Shown: positions 25,284-32,796 of the stretch, one piece after another
Position numbering within the stretch: position 1 is the stretch's first letter
How the letters are laid out: every line of letters starts with the position of its first letter
NCBI GenBank assembly: GCA_038238115.1
Contig: JBBRYB010000007.1
Location: forward strand, 1 to 64,000
Length of the DNA stretch: 64,000 bases
Source of the DNA: JBBRYB01 sp038238115
GTDB taxonomy: Bacteria > Actinomycetota > Actinomycetes > Propionibacteriales > Nocardioidaceae
Direction: 5' to 3'
Notes under the pieces: generated by a model
Told to the model about the DNA's origin: nothing
What the model saw: only the letters and a program-made list of their open reading frames with translations
Databases searched by the model: none
Made by a program: the position numbers and the translations under genes

Positions 25284-26353
25284 TGCTGCAGAGGCTGGCG
25301 ATCGGCATCGACATCGGTGGCACCAAGGTCAAGGCGGGTGTCGTCGACGAGGACGGCGTGGTGCTCGAGCGGGTGCTCAGGGACACTCCGTCGACGAGCC
25401 CGCGGATGGTGGAGGACACGATCGCCGACATCGTGCGTGACCTGCGGTCCAGGCACTACGTCGTGGCGGTCGGGATCGGGGCCGCCGGCTTCGTCGACGC
25501 GACGAGGTCGACTGTGCTCTTTGCGCCGCATCTGGCCTGGCGCAACGAGCCGCTGCGCGATGCGGTGTATCGCCGCGTAGGCCTGTCGACGATGGTCGAC
25601 AACGACGCGAACTGCGCCGCGTGGTCGGAGTGGCGCTTCGGAGCGGCGCAGAACGAGTCCGACCTGGTGTGTCTCACGCTAGGGACCGGGATCGGCGGCG
25701 GTCTGGTGTTCGGTGGCCAGCTGCATCGCGGCCGGCACGGCATCGGGGGCGAGTTCGGTCACATGCAGGTCGTCGCTGGCGGGCACCCGTGCGAGTGCGG
25801 CAATCGCGGGTGTTGGGAGCAGTATGCCAGCGCAAACGCGTTGGCGCGGGACGCCCGCGCGCTCGTCGACGCATCCTCTCCCCAGGCGGACCCGCTGCTG
25901 CAGCGCGCGGGCGGCGACGCCGACGCGATCACCGGACTTATGGTGAGTCAGTTGGCGCTCGACGGCGACCTGACGTGTATCGAGCTGCTCGCCGCGATGG
26001 GGGACTGGCTCGGGGTGGGCATCGCCAACCTGGCGGCGGCCCTCGACCCCGGCACGTTCGTGATCGGCGGCGGCGTGTCTGCGGCGGGCGAGCTGCTCAT
26101 CACGCCGGCCGTGGCGGCGTATCGACGCACGCTGACGGGTCGAGGTTTCCGACCCGAGGCGCGGATCGTCCGTGCGCACCTTGGCAACGAGGCGGGTCTG
26201 ATCGGAGCTGCCGACCTCGCCAGAACCGCGGTCCGCAAGAGCCGGCGGCGATCGCGCTCGACCTCGCGGCGCTCGTCGACGACCCGGCTCGGGCTCGGGC
26301 TCTCGCGGCCGGAGTCGCGCTACCTGTCGACGAGGGTCATCTCGAAGGAGTAG
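25283..26353 (+). CDS. Second ROK-family kinase, tandem paralogue with an unusual C-terminal tail
   Basis: A 356-residue paralogue of the preceding glucokinase, with the same motifs: IGIDIGGTKVKAGV, DNDANCAAWSEW, TLGTGIGGGLV and CECGNRGCWEQYAS. All catalytic residues I can identify are kept, so it should be an active kinase, possibly for another sugar. The start overlaps the first ROK stop as TGATG. After the family's normal end (DLARTAVRKS) there are some 45 extra residues rich in Arg and Ser. This tail runs 34 bases into the 3' end of the convergent gntR gene, suggesting loss of an earlier stop codon. Confidence 0.88.
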   Translation: MLQRLAIGIDIGGTKVKAGVVDEDGVVLERVLRDTPSTSPRMVEDTIADIVRDLRSRHYVVAVGIGAAGFVDATRSTVLFAPHLAWRNEPLRDAVYRRVGLSTMVDNDANCAAWSEWRFGAAQNESDLVCLTLGTGIGGGLVFGGQLHRGRHGIGGEFGHMQVVAGGHPCECGNRGCWEQYASANALARDARALVDASSPQADPLLQRAGGDADAITGLMVSQLALDGDLTCIELLAAMGDWLGVGIANLAAALDPGTFVIGGGVSAAGELLITPAVAAYRRTLTGRGFRPEARIVRAHLGNEAGLIGAADLARTAVRKSRRRSRSTSRRSSTTRLGLGLSRPESRYLSTRVISKE

Positions 26354-27060
26354 AGGTCCGGACGGTAGACATGGGCGCCCAGCTCGACCGCACGGCCGCT
26401 GTCGTCGTACGCCGTGCGGTGCATCGTGAGTAGCGGTCCGCCCTTGCCGTAGGCGAGCAGCCGCGCCTCGTGGCTGTCGGCCCGGCGCGCACCGATTCGC
26501 TGGCGCGCGACCCGCAGGTGCAGCCCGCTGCGGCGCAGCTGCTCATAGAGGCCGGTTCGGGCGAGGTCGACGCTCTCGAGGTCGACGACGTCCGCCGGGA
26601 TCGTGTTGCTCAGCAGGGCGAGTGGCTGATCACGGATGAGTCGCAACCGCTCGAGGCACCACACCCGAGCACCTGCCTCCAGCGAGAGGGCACTGGTCGC
26701 CGCGTGGTCGGCGACGACCCGCTCGAGCCGCAGCACTTGAGTATGGGGCTGTTGGCCAGCGCGCACGAGGTCGTCGTTGAGGCTCGTCAGCTCGAGGGAG
26801 CGGCGAAACTGCGACTGCACCACCTGGGTGCCTACTCCGCGCTTGCGCACGAGCATCCCCTTGTCGACGAGCACCTGCATGGCTTGTCGCATCGTCGGCC
26901 GTGACAGCCCGAGCTGACCAGCGAGGGCGATCTCGTTCGTGATCCGGTCTCCCGGCGCCAGCGCGCCGTCGGCGATGGCGCGTTCCAGCTGCTCGGCCAC
27001 CTGGAAGTAGAGCGGCACCGGGCTGGACCGATCCACGCTCAGAGCGGGATACGTCGCCAT
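26320..27060 (-). CDS. GntR/HutC-family repressor, likely regulator of the inositol operon
   Basis: A 246-residue regulator. The winged helix (about 12-78) contains VPLYFQVAEQLERAI and LGLSRPTMRQAMQVLVDKG; the UTRA effector domain (about 95-245) ends ELGAHVYRPDLYSFEMTL. It is transcribed divergently from iolE, the standard place for a pathway-specific repressor. An inositol-derived ligand is inferred from that position. The start at 27060 is set by a TACAGT hexamer exactly 6 nt upstream and by homology of MATYPALSVDRSS; the frame continues to 27252 but that part is not protein-like. Confidence 0.9.
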   Translation of the reverse strand: MATYPALSVDRSSPVPLYFQVAEQLERAIADGALAPGDRITNEIALAGQLGLSRPTMRQAMQVLVDKGMLVRKRGVGTQVVQSQFRRSLELTSLNDDLVRAGQQPHTQVLRLERVVADHAATSALSLEAGARVWCLERLRLIRDQPLALLSNTIPADVVDLESVDLARTGLYEQLRRSGLHLRVARQRIGARRADSHEARLLAYGKGGPLLTMHRTAYDDSGRAVELGAHVYRPDLYSFEMTLVDR

Positions 27061-27066
27061 GGTCGT

Positions 27067-27072
27067 ACTGTA
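27067..27072 (-). promoter_or_regulatory. -10 hexamer TACAGT, leaderless promoter of gntR
   Basis: On the minus strand TACAGT ends 6 nt before the ATG at 27060. It lies within the small palindrome GTACTGTAC (27065-27073), which could allow autoregulation by the GntR protein. Confidence 0.6.
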
Positions 27073-27108
27073 CCGGTTGGTCCCGCACAGGTAGTGACGT
27101 ATGGATGT

Positions 27109-27128
27109 CCTGACAAACTCTTGACAGG
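27109..27128. promoter_or_regulatory. Palindromic candidate operator overlapping the iolE promoter
   Basis: CCTGACAA and TTGACAGG form an 8-4-8 inverted repeat with one mismatch. The right arm contains a perfect TTGACA -35 hexamer (27121-27126), and a weak AACACT -10 follows 17 bases later. A repressor bound here would block the inositol operon promoter. The divergent GntR-family gene is the obvious candidate. Confidence 0.55.
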
Positions 27129-27182
27129 CCGCGAGAGCACGACAACACTTGCTACGCCGGAAGTTCGAACAGGGGACCGAAC

Positions 27183-28085
27183 ATGGCGAAGCTGAGGTGG
27201 CAGATGACCGACGCGTCCATCCTGGACCGGCTTGCGGGAGCGCCGATCTCATGGGGCGTGTGCGAGGTCCCCGGCTGGGGATACCAGCTGCCGCCGGACC
27301 GGGTCCTGTCGCAGATGCGCTCGATCGGCCTGACGGCCACCGAGTTCGGTCCCGCCGGGTTCCTCGCAGACCAGCCGGAGGCGCGCGCCGGTCAGCTTCA
27401 ACAGCTCGGCATGTCGGCGGTCGGAGGATTCCTGCCCATCGTGCTCCACGATCCCGAGCGCGATCCGCTGCCCGAGGCGGATCGTTTCATCGACGGCTGC
27501 CTCGCCTCGGGAGCCGGGGTGATGGTCCTGGCGGCCTTCACCGGAGTCCGGGGCTACGACGCGCGTCCGGTGCTCGACGAGCTCGGCTGGAAGACCATGC
27601 TGGCCAACCTCGACCGGCTCGGCGACCATGCCCGTAGCCGGGGTGTCGTCGCCGCCCTCCACCCGCACGTCGGCACCATGGTTGAGCAGGCCGACGAGGT
27701 GGCCCGTGTGCTCCAAGGCTCACACGTCGGGCTCTGCGTCGACACCGGTCACCTGGCTCTCGGTGGTGCCGATCCGGTGACGCTTGCGACGACGTACGCC
27801 GACCGCGTCGCGCATGTCCACCTCAAGGACGTCGATGCAGGCCTCGCCAAGCGCGTCATCGAGGGGCTGCTCGTATTCGGTGAGGCCGTGCGTGCCGGCA
27901 TCTTCCGTCCGCTGGGCCAGGGCGACATCGACATCGCCGCGCTGGTCAAGGTGCTCGAGAGCGCCGGCTACCAGGGCTGGTATGTGCTCGAGCAGGACGT
28001 GATGCTGTCCGGGGATCCGCGGGGAGCCGGGCCCGTCGACGACGTGCGCGAGAGCCTCGACTTCATGATGGCGGTGACGCAATGA
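27183..28085 (+). CDS. iolE: Sugar phosphate isomerase/epimerase-type TIM barrel, probable inosose dehydratase
   Basis: A 300-residue AP-endonuclease-2-type TIM barrel. ISWGVCEVPGWG, the LHPHVGTMVEQ metal-site region, CVDTGHLALGG and VAHVHLKDVD match IolE, which removes water from scyllo-inosose to give the trione substrate of IolD. It is the first gene of the inositol operon and overlaps iolC as ATGA. The ATG at 27183 has AGGGGA six bases upstream; a second ATG seven codons on (27204) with GAGGTGG before it is a credible alternative and closer to the usual N-terminus. Confidence 0.85.
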   Translation: MAKLRWQMTDASILDRLAGAPISWGVCEVPGWGYQLPPDRVLSQMRSIGLTATEFGPAGFLADQPEARAGQLQQLGMSAVGGFLPIVLHDPERDPLPEADRFIDGCLASGAGVMVLAAFTGVRGYDARPVLDELGWKTMLANLDRLGDHARSRGVVAALHPHVGTMVEQADEVARVLQGSHVGLCVDTGHLALGGADPVTLATTYADRVAHVHLKDVDAGLAKRVIEGLLVFGEAVRAGIFRPLGQGDIDIAALVKVLESAGYQGWYVLEQDVMLSGDPRGAGPVDDVRESLDFMMAVTQ

Positions 28086-29056
28086 CGCCAGCAGAGGCGC
28101 CGCGTGGCGTCGAGCCGTTCGAGGTGCTCACGATGGGCCGGGTGGGCGTCGACATCTACCCCGACCAGATCGGCGTCGGGCTGGAGGACGTCACGTCGTT
28201 CGGCAAGTACCTCGGGGGAAGCCCCACCAACGTCGCCGTCGCGGCAGCGCGGCATGGCCGCCGCACAGCGGTGATCACCCGAACGGGCGCGGACCCGTTC
28301 GGGCGCTACATCCACCATGCCTTGAAAGGCTTCGGCGTCGACGACCGCTTTGTCGGCGAGGTGGCCGCCTACCCCACTCCGGTGACGTTCTGCGAGATCT
28401 TTCCGCCCGACGACTTCCCCCTGTACTTTTACCGCCAGCCGAAGGCACCCGACCTGGCCATCGAGACGGACGAGCTCGACCTCGACGCGATAGCCGCCGC
28501 CGACATCTTCTGGGTTACCGGGACCGGCCTGTCAGAAGAACCCTCCCGAAGCGCGACGATGGCTGCGATGGCAGCGCGAGGCAAGCACGGCCTCACGGTC
28601 CTCGACCTCGACTACCGCCCGATGTTCTGGGCGTCGCGCCAGGCCGCCCATGACGCGATCCGGTCTGCGCTCGAGTATGCCGACGTCGCGGTCGGCAACC
28701 TCGCGGAGTGCGAGGTGGCGATCGGCGAGCGCCAGGCTGGGGCCTGCGCGGAGGCGCTGCTGGCGGCCGGGGTCGAGCTCGCGGTGGTCAAGCAGGGTCC
28801 GGCCGGTGTCCTGGGCGCCCGCACCGACGAGCGGGTCGTCGTACCCCCGATGCCCGTCGATGTCGTCAACGGCCTGGGAGCCGGGGACGCCTTTGGCGGC
28901 GCACTGTGTCATGGACTGCTGTCGGGCTGGTCGACCGAGCGGGTCCTCCGTTTCGCCAACGCGGCGGGGGCGGTCGTCGCGGGACGACTCGCCTGCGCAG
29001 ACGCGATGCCGACGACCGCCGAGCTCGACGCGCTGCTCGACGAGGTCCGCTCATGA
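28082..29056 (+). CDS. iolC: 5-dehydro-2-deoxygluconokinase
   Basis: A 324-residue PfkB-family kinase that phosphorylates 5-dehydro-2-deoxygluconate (DKG) in inositol breakdown. The N-terminal signature FGKYLGGSPTNVAVAAARHG and the C-terminal NGLGAGDAFGGALCHG, containing the catalytic aspartate, are intact. FPLYFYRQPKAPD is typical of IolC rather than ribokinase. Four-base overlaps on both sides tie it to iolE and the aldolase gene. Confidence 0.93.
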   Translation: MTPAEAPRGVEPFEVLTMGRVGVDIYPDQIGVGLEDVTSFGKYLGGSPTNVAVAAARHGRRTAVITRTGADPFGRYIHHALKGFGVDDRFVGEVAAYPTPVTFCEIFPPDDFPLYFYRQPKAPDLAIETDELDLDAIAAADIFWVTGTGLSEEPSRSATMAAMAARGKHGLTVLDLDYRPMFWASRQAAHDAIRSALEYADVAVGNLAECEVAIGERQAGACAEALLAAGVELAVVKQGPAGVLGARTDERVVVPPMPVDVVNGLGAGDAFGGALCHGLLSGWSTERVLRFANAAGAVVAGRLACADAMPTTAELDALLDEVRS

Positions 29057-29928
29057 CGACGGACACCTTGGCCGACTTGCTGGACACTCGGGTCCGACAC
29101 CCCGAGCGCATCGCCGAGCTCGCCGCCCAACGCACCCAGCCAGGCTCGCTGGCCGCGCAGACAGGCCGACTCATGCTCGTGGCAGCCGATCATCCCGCCC
29201 GCGGTGCGTTGCGGGCAGGCGACGACGCCCTCGCGATGGCCGACCGCTGGGATCTGTTGAGACGGCTGTCGATCGCACTCGGTCGGCCTGGCGTCGACGG
29301 GGTGCTCGGCACGGCTGACATCGTGGAGGACCTGCTCCTCCTGGGCGCGCTCGACGGCAAGGTCGTCATCGGCTCGATGAACCGTGGCGGCCTCGCGGGC
29401 ACCTGCTTCGAGATCGACGACCGGTTCACCGCCTACCACGCGGAGGCCATCCAGCAGCGGGGGTTCCAAGGCGGCAAGATGCTGCTTCGCATCGACCCTA
29501 ACGACGCCGCGACAGCCCCCACCCTGATCGCCTGCGCCGAGGCGGTCAACGCGCTCGCGGAGCGCTCGCTGATGGCCATGGTCGAGCCGTTCATTGCGCA
29601 CCGCGTCGACGGAAGGGTCCGCAACGACCTGAGCACCGAGGCGGTCATCCGCTCGGCGACCGTGGCTGCCGGGCTCGGCTACACCTCGGCGCACACCTGG
29701 CTCAAGCTCCCCGTTGTCGAGCAGATGAGCGACGTCCTGGCCGCCTCGACGCTCCCGGTCCTGCTGCTTGGCGGTGAGGTCGGCGCCGACCAGGACGCCC
29801 AGTTCGCCCAGTGGTCGAAGGCGCTGGCGAGCCCGAACGTGCAGGGCATGGTCGTCGGGCGTTCGCTGCTCTACCCACCCGACGGCGATGTGGCGTCGGC
29901 CGTCGATGCCACGGTCGAGATGATGTGA
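29053..29928 (+). CDS. Class I aldolase-like protein (Cgl0159 family), probable DKGP aldolase
   Basis: A 291-residue (beta/alpha)8 protein of the DeoC/LacD superfamily, matching the Cgl0159-type proteins found in actinobacterial inositol clusters. Recognisable parts are LMLVAADHPARGAL, VVIGSMNRGGLAG and TWLKLPVVEQM, the last with a lysine placed to form a Schiff base. Classical IolJ is absent, and this gene lies directly after the DKG kinase, so it most likely splits DKG 6-phosphate into dihydroxyacetone phosphate and malonate semialdehyde. That assignment rests on context. ATG at 29053 overlaps the iolC stop. Confidence 0.82.
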   Translation: MTTDTLADLLDTRVRHPERIAELAAQRTQPGSLAAQTGRLMLVAADHPARGALRAGDDALAMADRWDLLRRLSIALGRPGVDGVLGTADIVEDLLLLGALDGKVVIGSMNRGGLAGTCFEIDDRFTAYHAEAIQQRGFQGGKMLLRIDPNDAATAPTLIACAEAVNALAERSLMAMVEPFIAHRVDGRVRNDLSTEAVIRSATVAAGLGYTSAHTWLKLPVVEQMSDVLAASTLPVLLLGGEVGADQDAQFAQWSKALASPNVQGMVVGRSLLYPPDGDVASAVDATVEMM

Positions 29929-29929
29929 C

Positions 29930-30811
29930 ATGGCCGGCCTGACCTATCACGTCCGCGCCGGAGACGCGGCTCGAGGGCCGTACGACGTCGTCATCACGCC
30001 CGAGGCGGCCGGCTGGGGCTACTCCGGCCTGTCCGTGTTGCGGCTCGACCCCGGCGCCTCGGTGACCGTTCAGACGGGGGAGTCCGAGGCGCTGGTGCTT
30101 CCGCTCCAGGGTTCGTGCGACGTGGCCTGCGGCGGCGAGACGCTGAGCGTGGTGGGGCGTCGCGACGTGTTTGCCGGGGTGAGTGACTTCGTCTACCTGC
30201 CGCGCGACGTCTCGACCGTGATCAGCAGCACCGCCGGAGGACGCTTCGCGCTGCCGTCAGCGGTGTGCCGGCGCCAGCTGACGTTTCGCTACGGCCCGGC
30301 CCACGAGGTGCCGGTGGAGCTGCGCGGAGCCGGTCAGGCCAGCCGGCAGGTCAACAACATCTGTACGCCGTCAGCCTTCCACACCGACAAGCTGATCGCC
30401 TGCGAGGTCCTCACGCCAGGCGGGAACTGGTCGTCCTACCCGCCGCACAAGCATGACCAGACCCGTGAGGGCGAGAGTCAGCTCGAGGAGATCTACTACT
30501 TCGAGGTGGCCGACGGGCCGGCAGGACCAGGGATGGGCTACCAGCGTGTCTACGGCCACGCGGAGGCCCAGATCGACATACTGGCCGAGATCCGCTCGGG
30601 CGACGTCGTGCTGATTCCCCACGGTTGGCACGGCCCGTCCATGGCGGTGCCCGGCTATGACCTCTACTACCTCAACGTGATGGCCGGACCGGCCGACGAG
30701 CGGGCCTGGCTCATCAGCGACGACCCCGTCCACGGCTGGGTGCGCGACAGCTGGGCCGGCCAGGAGGTCGACCCACGACTACCTTTCGCCGCGTCTGGAG
30801 CAGACCGATGA
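29930..30811 (+). CDS. iolB: 5-deoxy-glucuronate isomerase
   Basis: A 293-residue bicupin isomerase that converts 5-deoxy-glucuronate to 5-dehydro-2-deoxygluconate. The C-terminal cupin has metal-binding YPPHKHDQ and EEIYYFEV, then VLIPHGWHGPSMAVPGYDLYYLNVMAGP, the strongly conserved IolB ending. The N-terminal cupin lacks metal ligands, as usual for the family. The ATG starts one base after the aldolase stop, and its own stop overlaps iolD. Confidence 0.95.
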   Translation: MAGLTYHVRAGDAARGPYDVVITPEAAGWGYSGLSVLRLDPGASVTVQTGESEALVLPLQGSCDVACGGETLSVVGRRDVFAGVSDFVYLPRDVSTVISSTAGGRFALPSAVCRRQLTFRYGPAHEVPVELRGAGQASRQVNNICTPSAFHTDKLIACEVLTPGGNWSSYPPHKHDQTREGESQLEEIYYFEVADGPAGPGMGYQRVYGHAEAQIDILAEIRSGDVVLIPHGWHGPSMAVPGYDLYYLNVMAGPADERAWLISDDPVHGWVRDSWAGQEVDPRLPFAASGADR

Positions 30812-32796
30812 CGATGCAGCTCACCGTGGCGCAGGCAGTCATCCGCTTCCTCGAGCAGCAGCACGCTGAGCGAGACGGTGACGAGAGCGCGTTCTTCGCC
30901 GGGTGCTGGGGCATCTTCGGGCACGGTAACGTCGCGGGCGTCGGTCAGGCCCTGCTCGAGCGCGCCAAGCACCCAGGCGCGAGCGGCGAGCCGACGATGC
31001 GCTACTTCCAGGCACGCAACGAACAGGCGATGGTGCACGCCGCCGTGGGGTATGCCCGGATGCGGGACCGGCTCGCCGCCTTCGCCTGCACATCCTCAGT
31101 CGGCCCCGGGTCGACGAACATGGTGACCGGCGCAGCCCTCGCGACCGTGAACCGCATCCCCGTCCTGCTCCTGCCGAGTGACGTCTTCGCCACCCGGGCA
31201 GCGAATCCGGTGCTGCAGGAGCTCGAGGACCCGACCAGCATGGACGTCAGCGTCAACGATGTGTTCAAGCCGGTCTCGCGCTACTGGGACCGGATCAACC
31301 GCCCCGAGCAGCTTCCGGCCGCTCTGCTGGCCGCTATGCGGGTGCTCACCGACCCCGCCGAGACGGGCGCGGTGACACTTTCCTTGCCCCAAGACGTGCA
31401 GGCCGAGGCCTACGACTGGCCCGACGACCTGTTCGCCCGGCGGGTCTGGCATGTCACCCGACCCGCCGTCGACGACTCGGCCCTGGCCCGAGCGGTCGAG
31501 GTGATCCGGGGTGCCTCGCGTCCGCTACTCGTCGCTGGCGGCGGTGTGATCTACTCCGGAGCGACCGAGGCTCTGCGCAAGTTCGCGGAGGCCACCGGCA
31601 TCCCGGTCGCAGAAACCCAGGCGGGCAAGGGATCCGTCAGCTACGACCACCCGCAGTCGATCGGTGCGATCGGAGCGACGGGCTCCACGGCGGCCGACGA
31701 GCTCGCCAACGACGCCGACGTGGTCATCGGCGTAGGGACTCGCTACAGCGACTTCACCACCGCGTCGCGGACCGTCTTCGCATGCCCGGATGTGCGCTTC
31801 GTCAACCTCAACGTTGCGTCGTTCGACGCTCACAAGCTGTCTGCCACCGCGCTCGTGGGTGACGCTCGTCGTGGCCTGGAGCAGCTTCAGTCCGCACTGC
31901 GCGGCTTCAGCATCGACGCGGCTCTACGGCAGCGAGCCGGCGAGCTGGCGCGGGCGTGGGACGACACAGTGCAAGCGTCGTACTACCTCGGCCACGGCCC
32001 GCTGCCGGCGCAGTCGGAGGTGCTCGGCGTCGTCAACAGGCTGTCCCGCCCACGCGACGTTGTCGTCTGCGCGGCTGGCTCGATGCCCGGCGACCTCCAC
32101 AAGCTCTGGCGGACGCGGGACCCGAAGGGCTACCACGTCGAGTACGGCTTCTCCTGCATGGGTTACGAGATCGCAGGCGGCCTCGGCGTCAAGCTCGCGG
32201 TCGAGGACACCCGCGATGATCGCGACGTCTTCGTGCTGGTCGGCGACGGCTCCTACCTGATGATGGCGCAGGAGCTCGTGACGGCGGTGCAGGAGGGAGT
32301 CAAGCTGATCGTCGTACTCGTCCAGAACCATGGCTTCGCCTCGATCGGGGAGCTGTCGGAGTCACTCGGGTCACAGCGCTTCGGCACCCGGTACCGGTAC
32401 CGTACGGAGACCGGGATCGACGGAGACCTGCTTCCCGTGGATCTCGCGGCCAACGCGGCCAGCCTCGGGGCGGACGTGCTGCGCGCGAGCAACCTCACGG
32501 ACTTCGAGAAGGCGGTCGCACACGCGCAGACGGTGGAGCACACCACGGTCATCCACATCGAGACCGACCCTCTCGTGGCTGCCCCGGCGAGTCCCGCCTG
32601 GTGGGACGTGCCGGTCGCCGAGGTCTCGGCTCTCGACAGCACCCGGTCGGCTCGGGTTGGCTACGAGTCGGCAAAGGCGCGGCAACGCGACCACCTGGCC
32701 CCGGCCCTGCCCGCTCACCCCCAACTCCACAACCCGAGCCTCCACGACCCGAGACTCCACGACCCGAGACTCCACGACCCGAAGGACGACGACTGA
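30808..32796 (+). CDS. iolD: 3D-(3,5/4)-trihydroxycyclohexane-1,2-dione hydrolase with a repeat tail
   Basis: A 662-residue thiamine-diphosphate enzyme that opens the inositol ring. Residues 1-180 contain the family GCWGIFGHGNVAGVGQ and the catalytic-glutamate region; the C-terminal domain has the ThDP motif VGDGSYLMMAQEL through QNHGFASIGEL. After the normal end, near KARQRDHLAPALPAH, the protein carries four 5-residue repeats (LHNPS, LHDPR, LHDPR, LHDPK) and an acidic stop, encoded by 15-bp DNA repeats. The tail is not part of the enzyme fold. The stop overlaps iolA as TGATG. Confidence 0.94.
   Translation: MTMQLTVAQAVIRFLEQQHAERDGDESAFFAGCWGIFGHGNVAGVGQALLERAKHPGASGEPTMRYFQARNEQAMVHAAVGYARMRDRLAAFACTSSVGPGSTNMVTGAALATVNRIPVLLLPSDVFATRAANPVLQELEDPTSMDVSVNDVFKPVSRYWDRINRPEQLPAALLAAMRVLTDPAETGAVTLSLPQDVQAEAYDWPDDLFARRVWHVTRPAVDDSALARAVEVIRGASRPLLVAGGGVIYSGATEALRKFAEATGIPVAETQAGKGSVSYDHPQSIGAIGATGSTAADELANDADVVIGVGTRYSDFTTASRTVFACPDVRFVNLNVASFDAHKLSATALVGDARRGLEQLQSALRGFSIDAALRQRAGELARAWDDTVQASYYLGHGPLPAQSEVLGVVNRLSRPRDVVVCAAGSMPGDLHKLWRTRDPKGYHVEYGFSCMGYEIAGGLGVKLAVEDTRDDRDVFVLVGDGSYLMMAQELVTAVQEGVKLIVVLVQNHGFASIGELSESLGSQRFGTRYRYRTETGIDGDLLPVDLAANAASLGADVLRASNLTDFEKAVAHAQTVEHTTVIHIETDPLVAAPASPAWWDVPVAEVSALDSTRSARVGYESAKARQRDHLAPALPAHPQLHNPSLHDPRLHDPRLHDPKDDD
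32725..32784 (+). repeat. Four 15-bp tandem repeats at the 3' end of iolD
   Basis: Units CTCCACAACCCGAGC, CTCCACGACCCGAGA (twice) and CTCCACGACCCGAAG stand head to tail. The period is a multiple of three, so gain or loss of units keeps the frame and only changes the length of the iolD tail. The two middle units are identical, which points to recent slippage or duplication. Confidence 0.9.

Noticed and set aside
25283..26353. Second ROK gene as a pseudogene
   Set aside because: All kinase motifs and the zinc-binding cysteines are present and the frame is intact; only the C-terminal tail is odd.
32725..32784. Short regularly spaced repeats as a CRISPR array
   Set aside because: The repeats here and at 52898, 57607 and 61135 are contiguous, without spacers, and are in-frame coding minisatellites.
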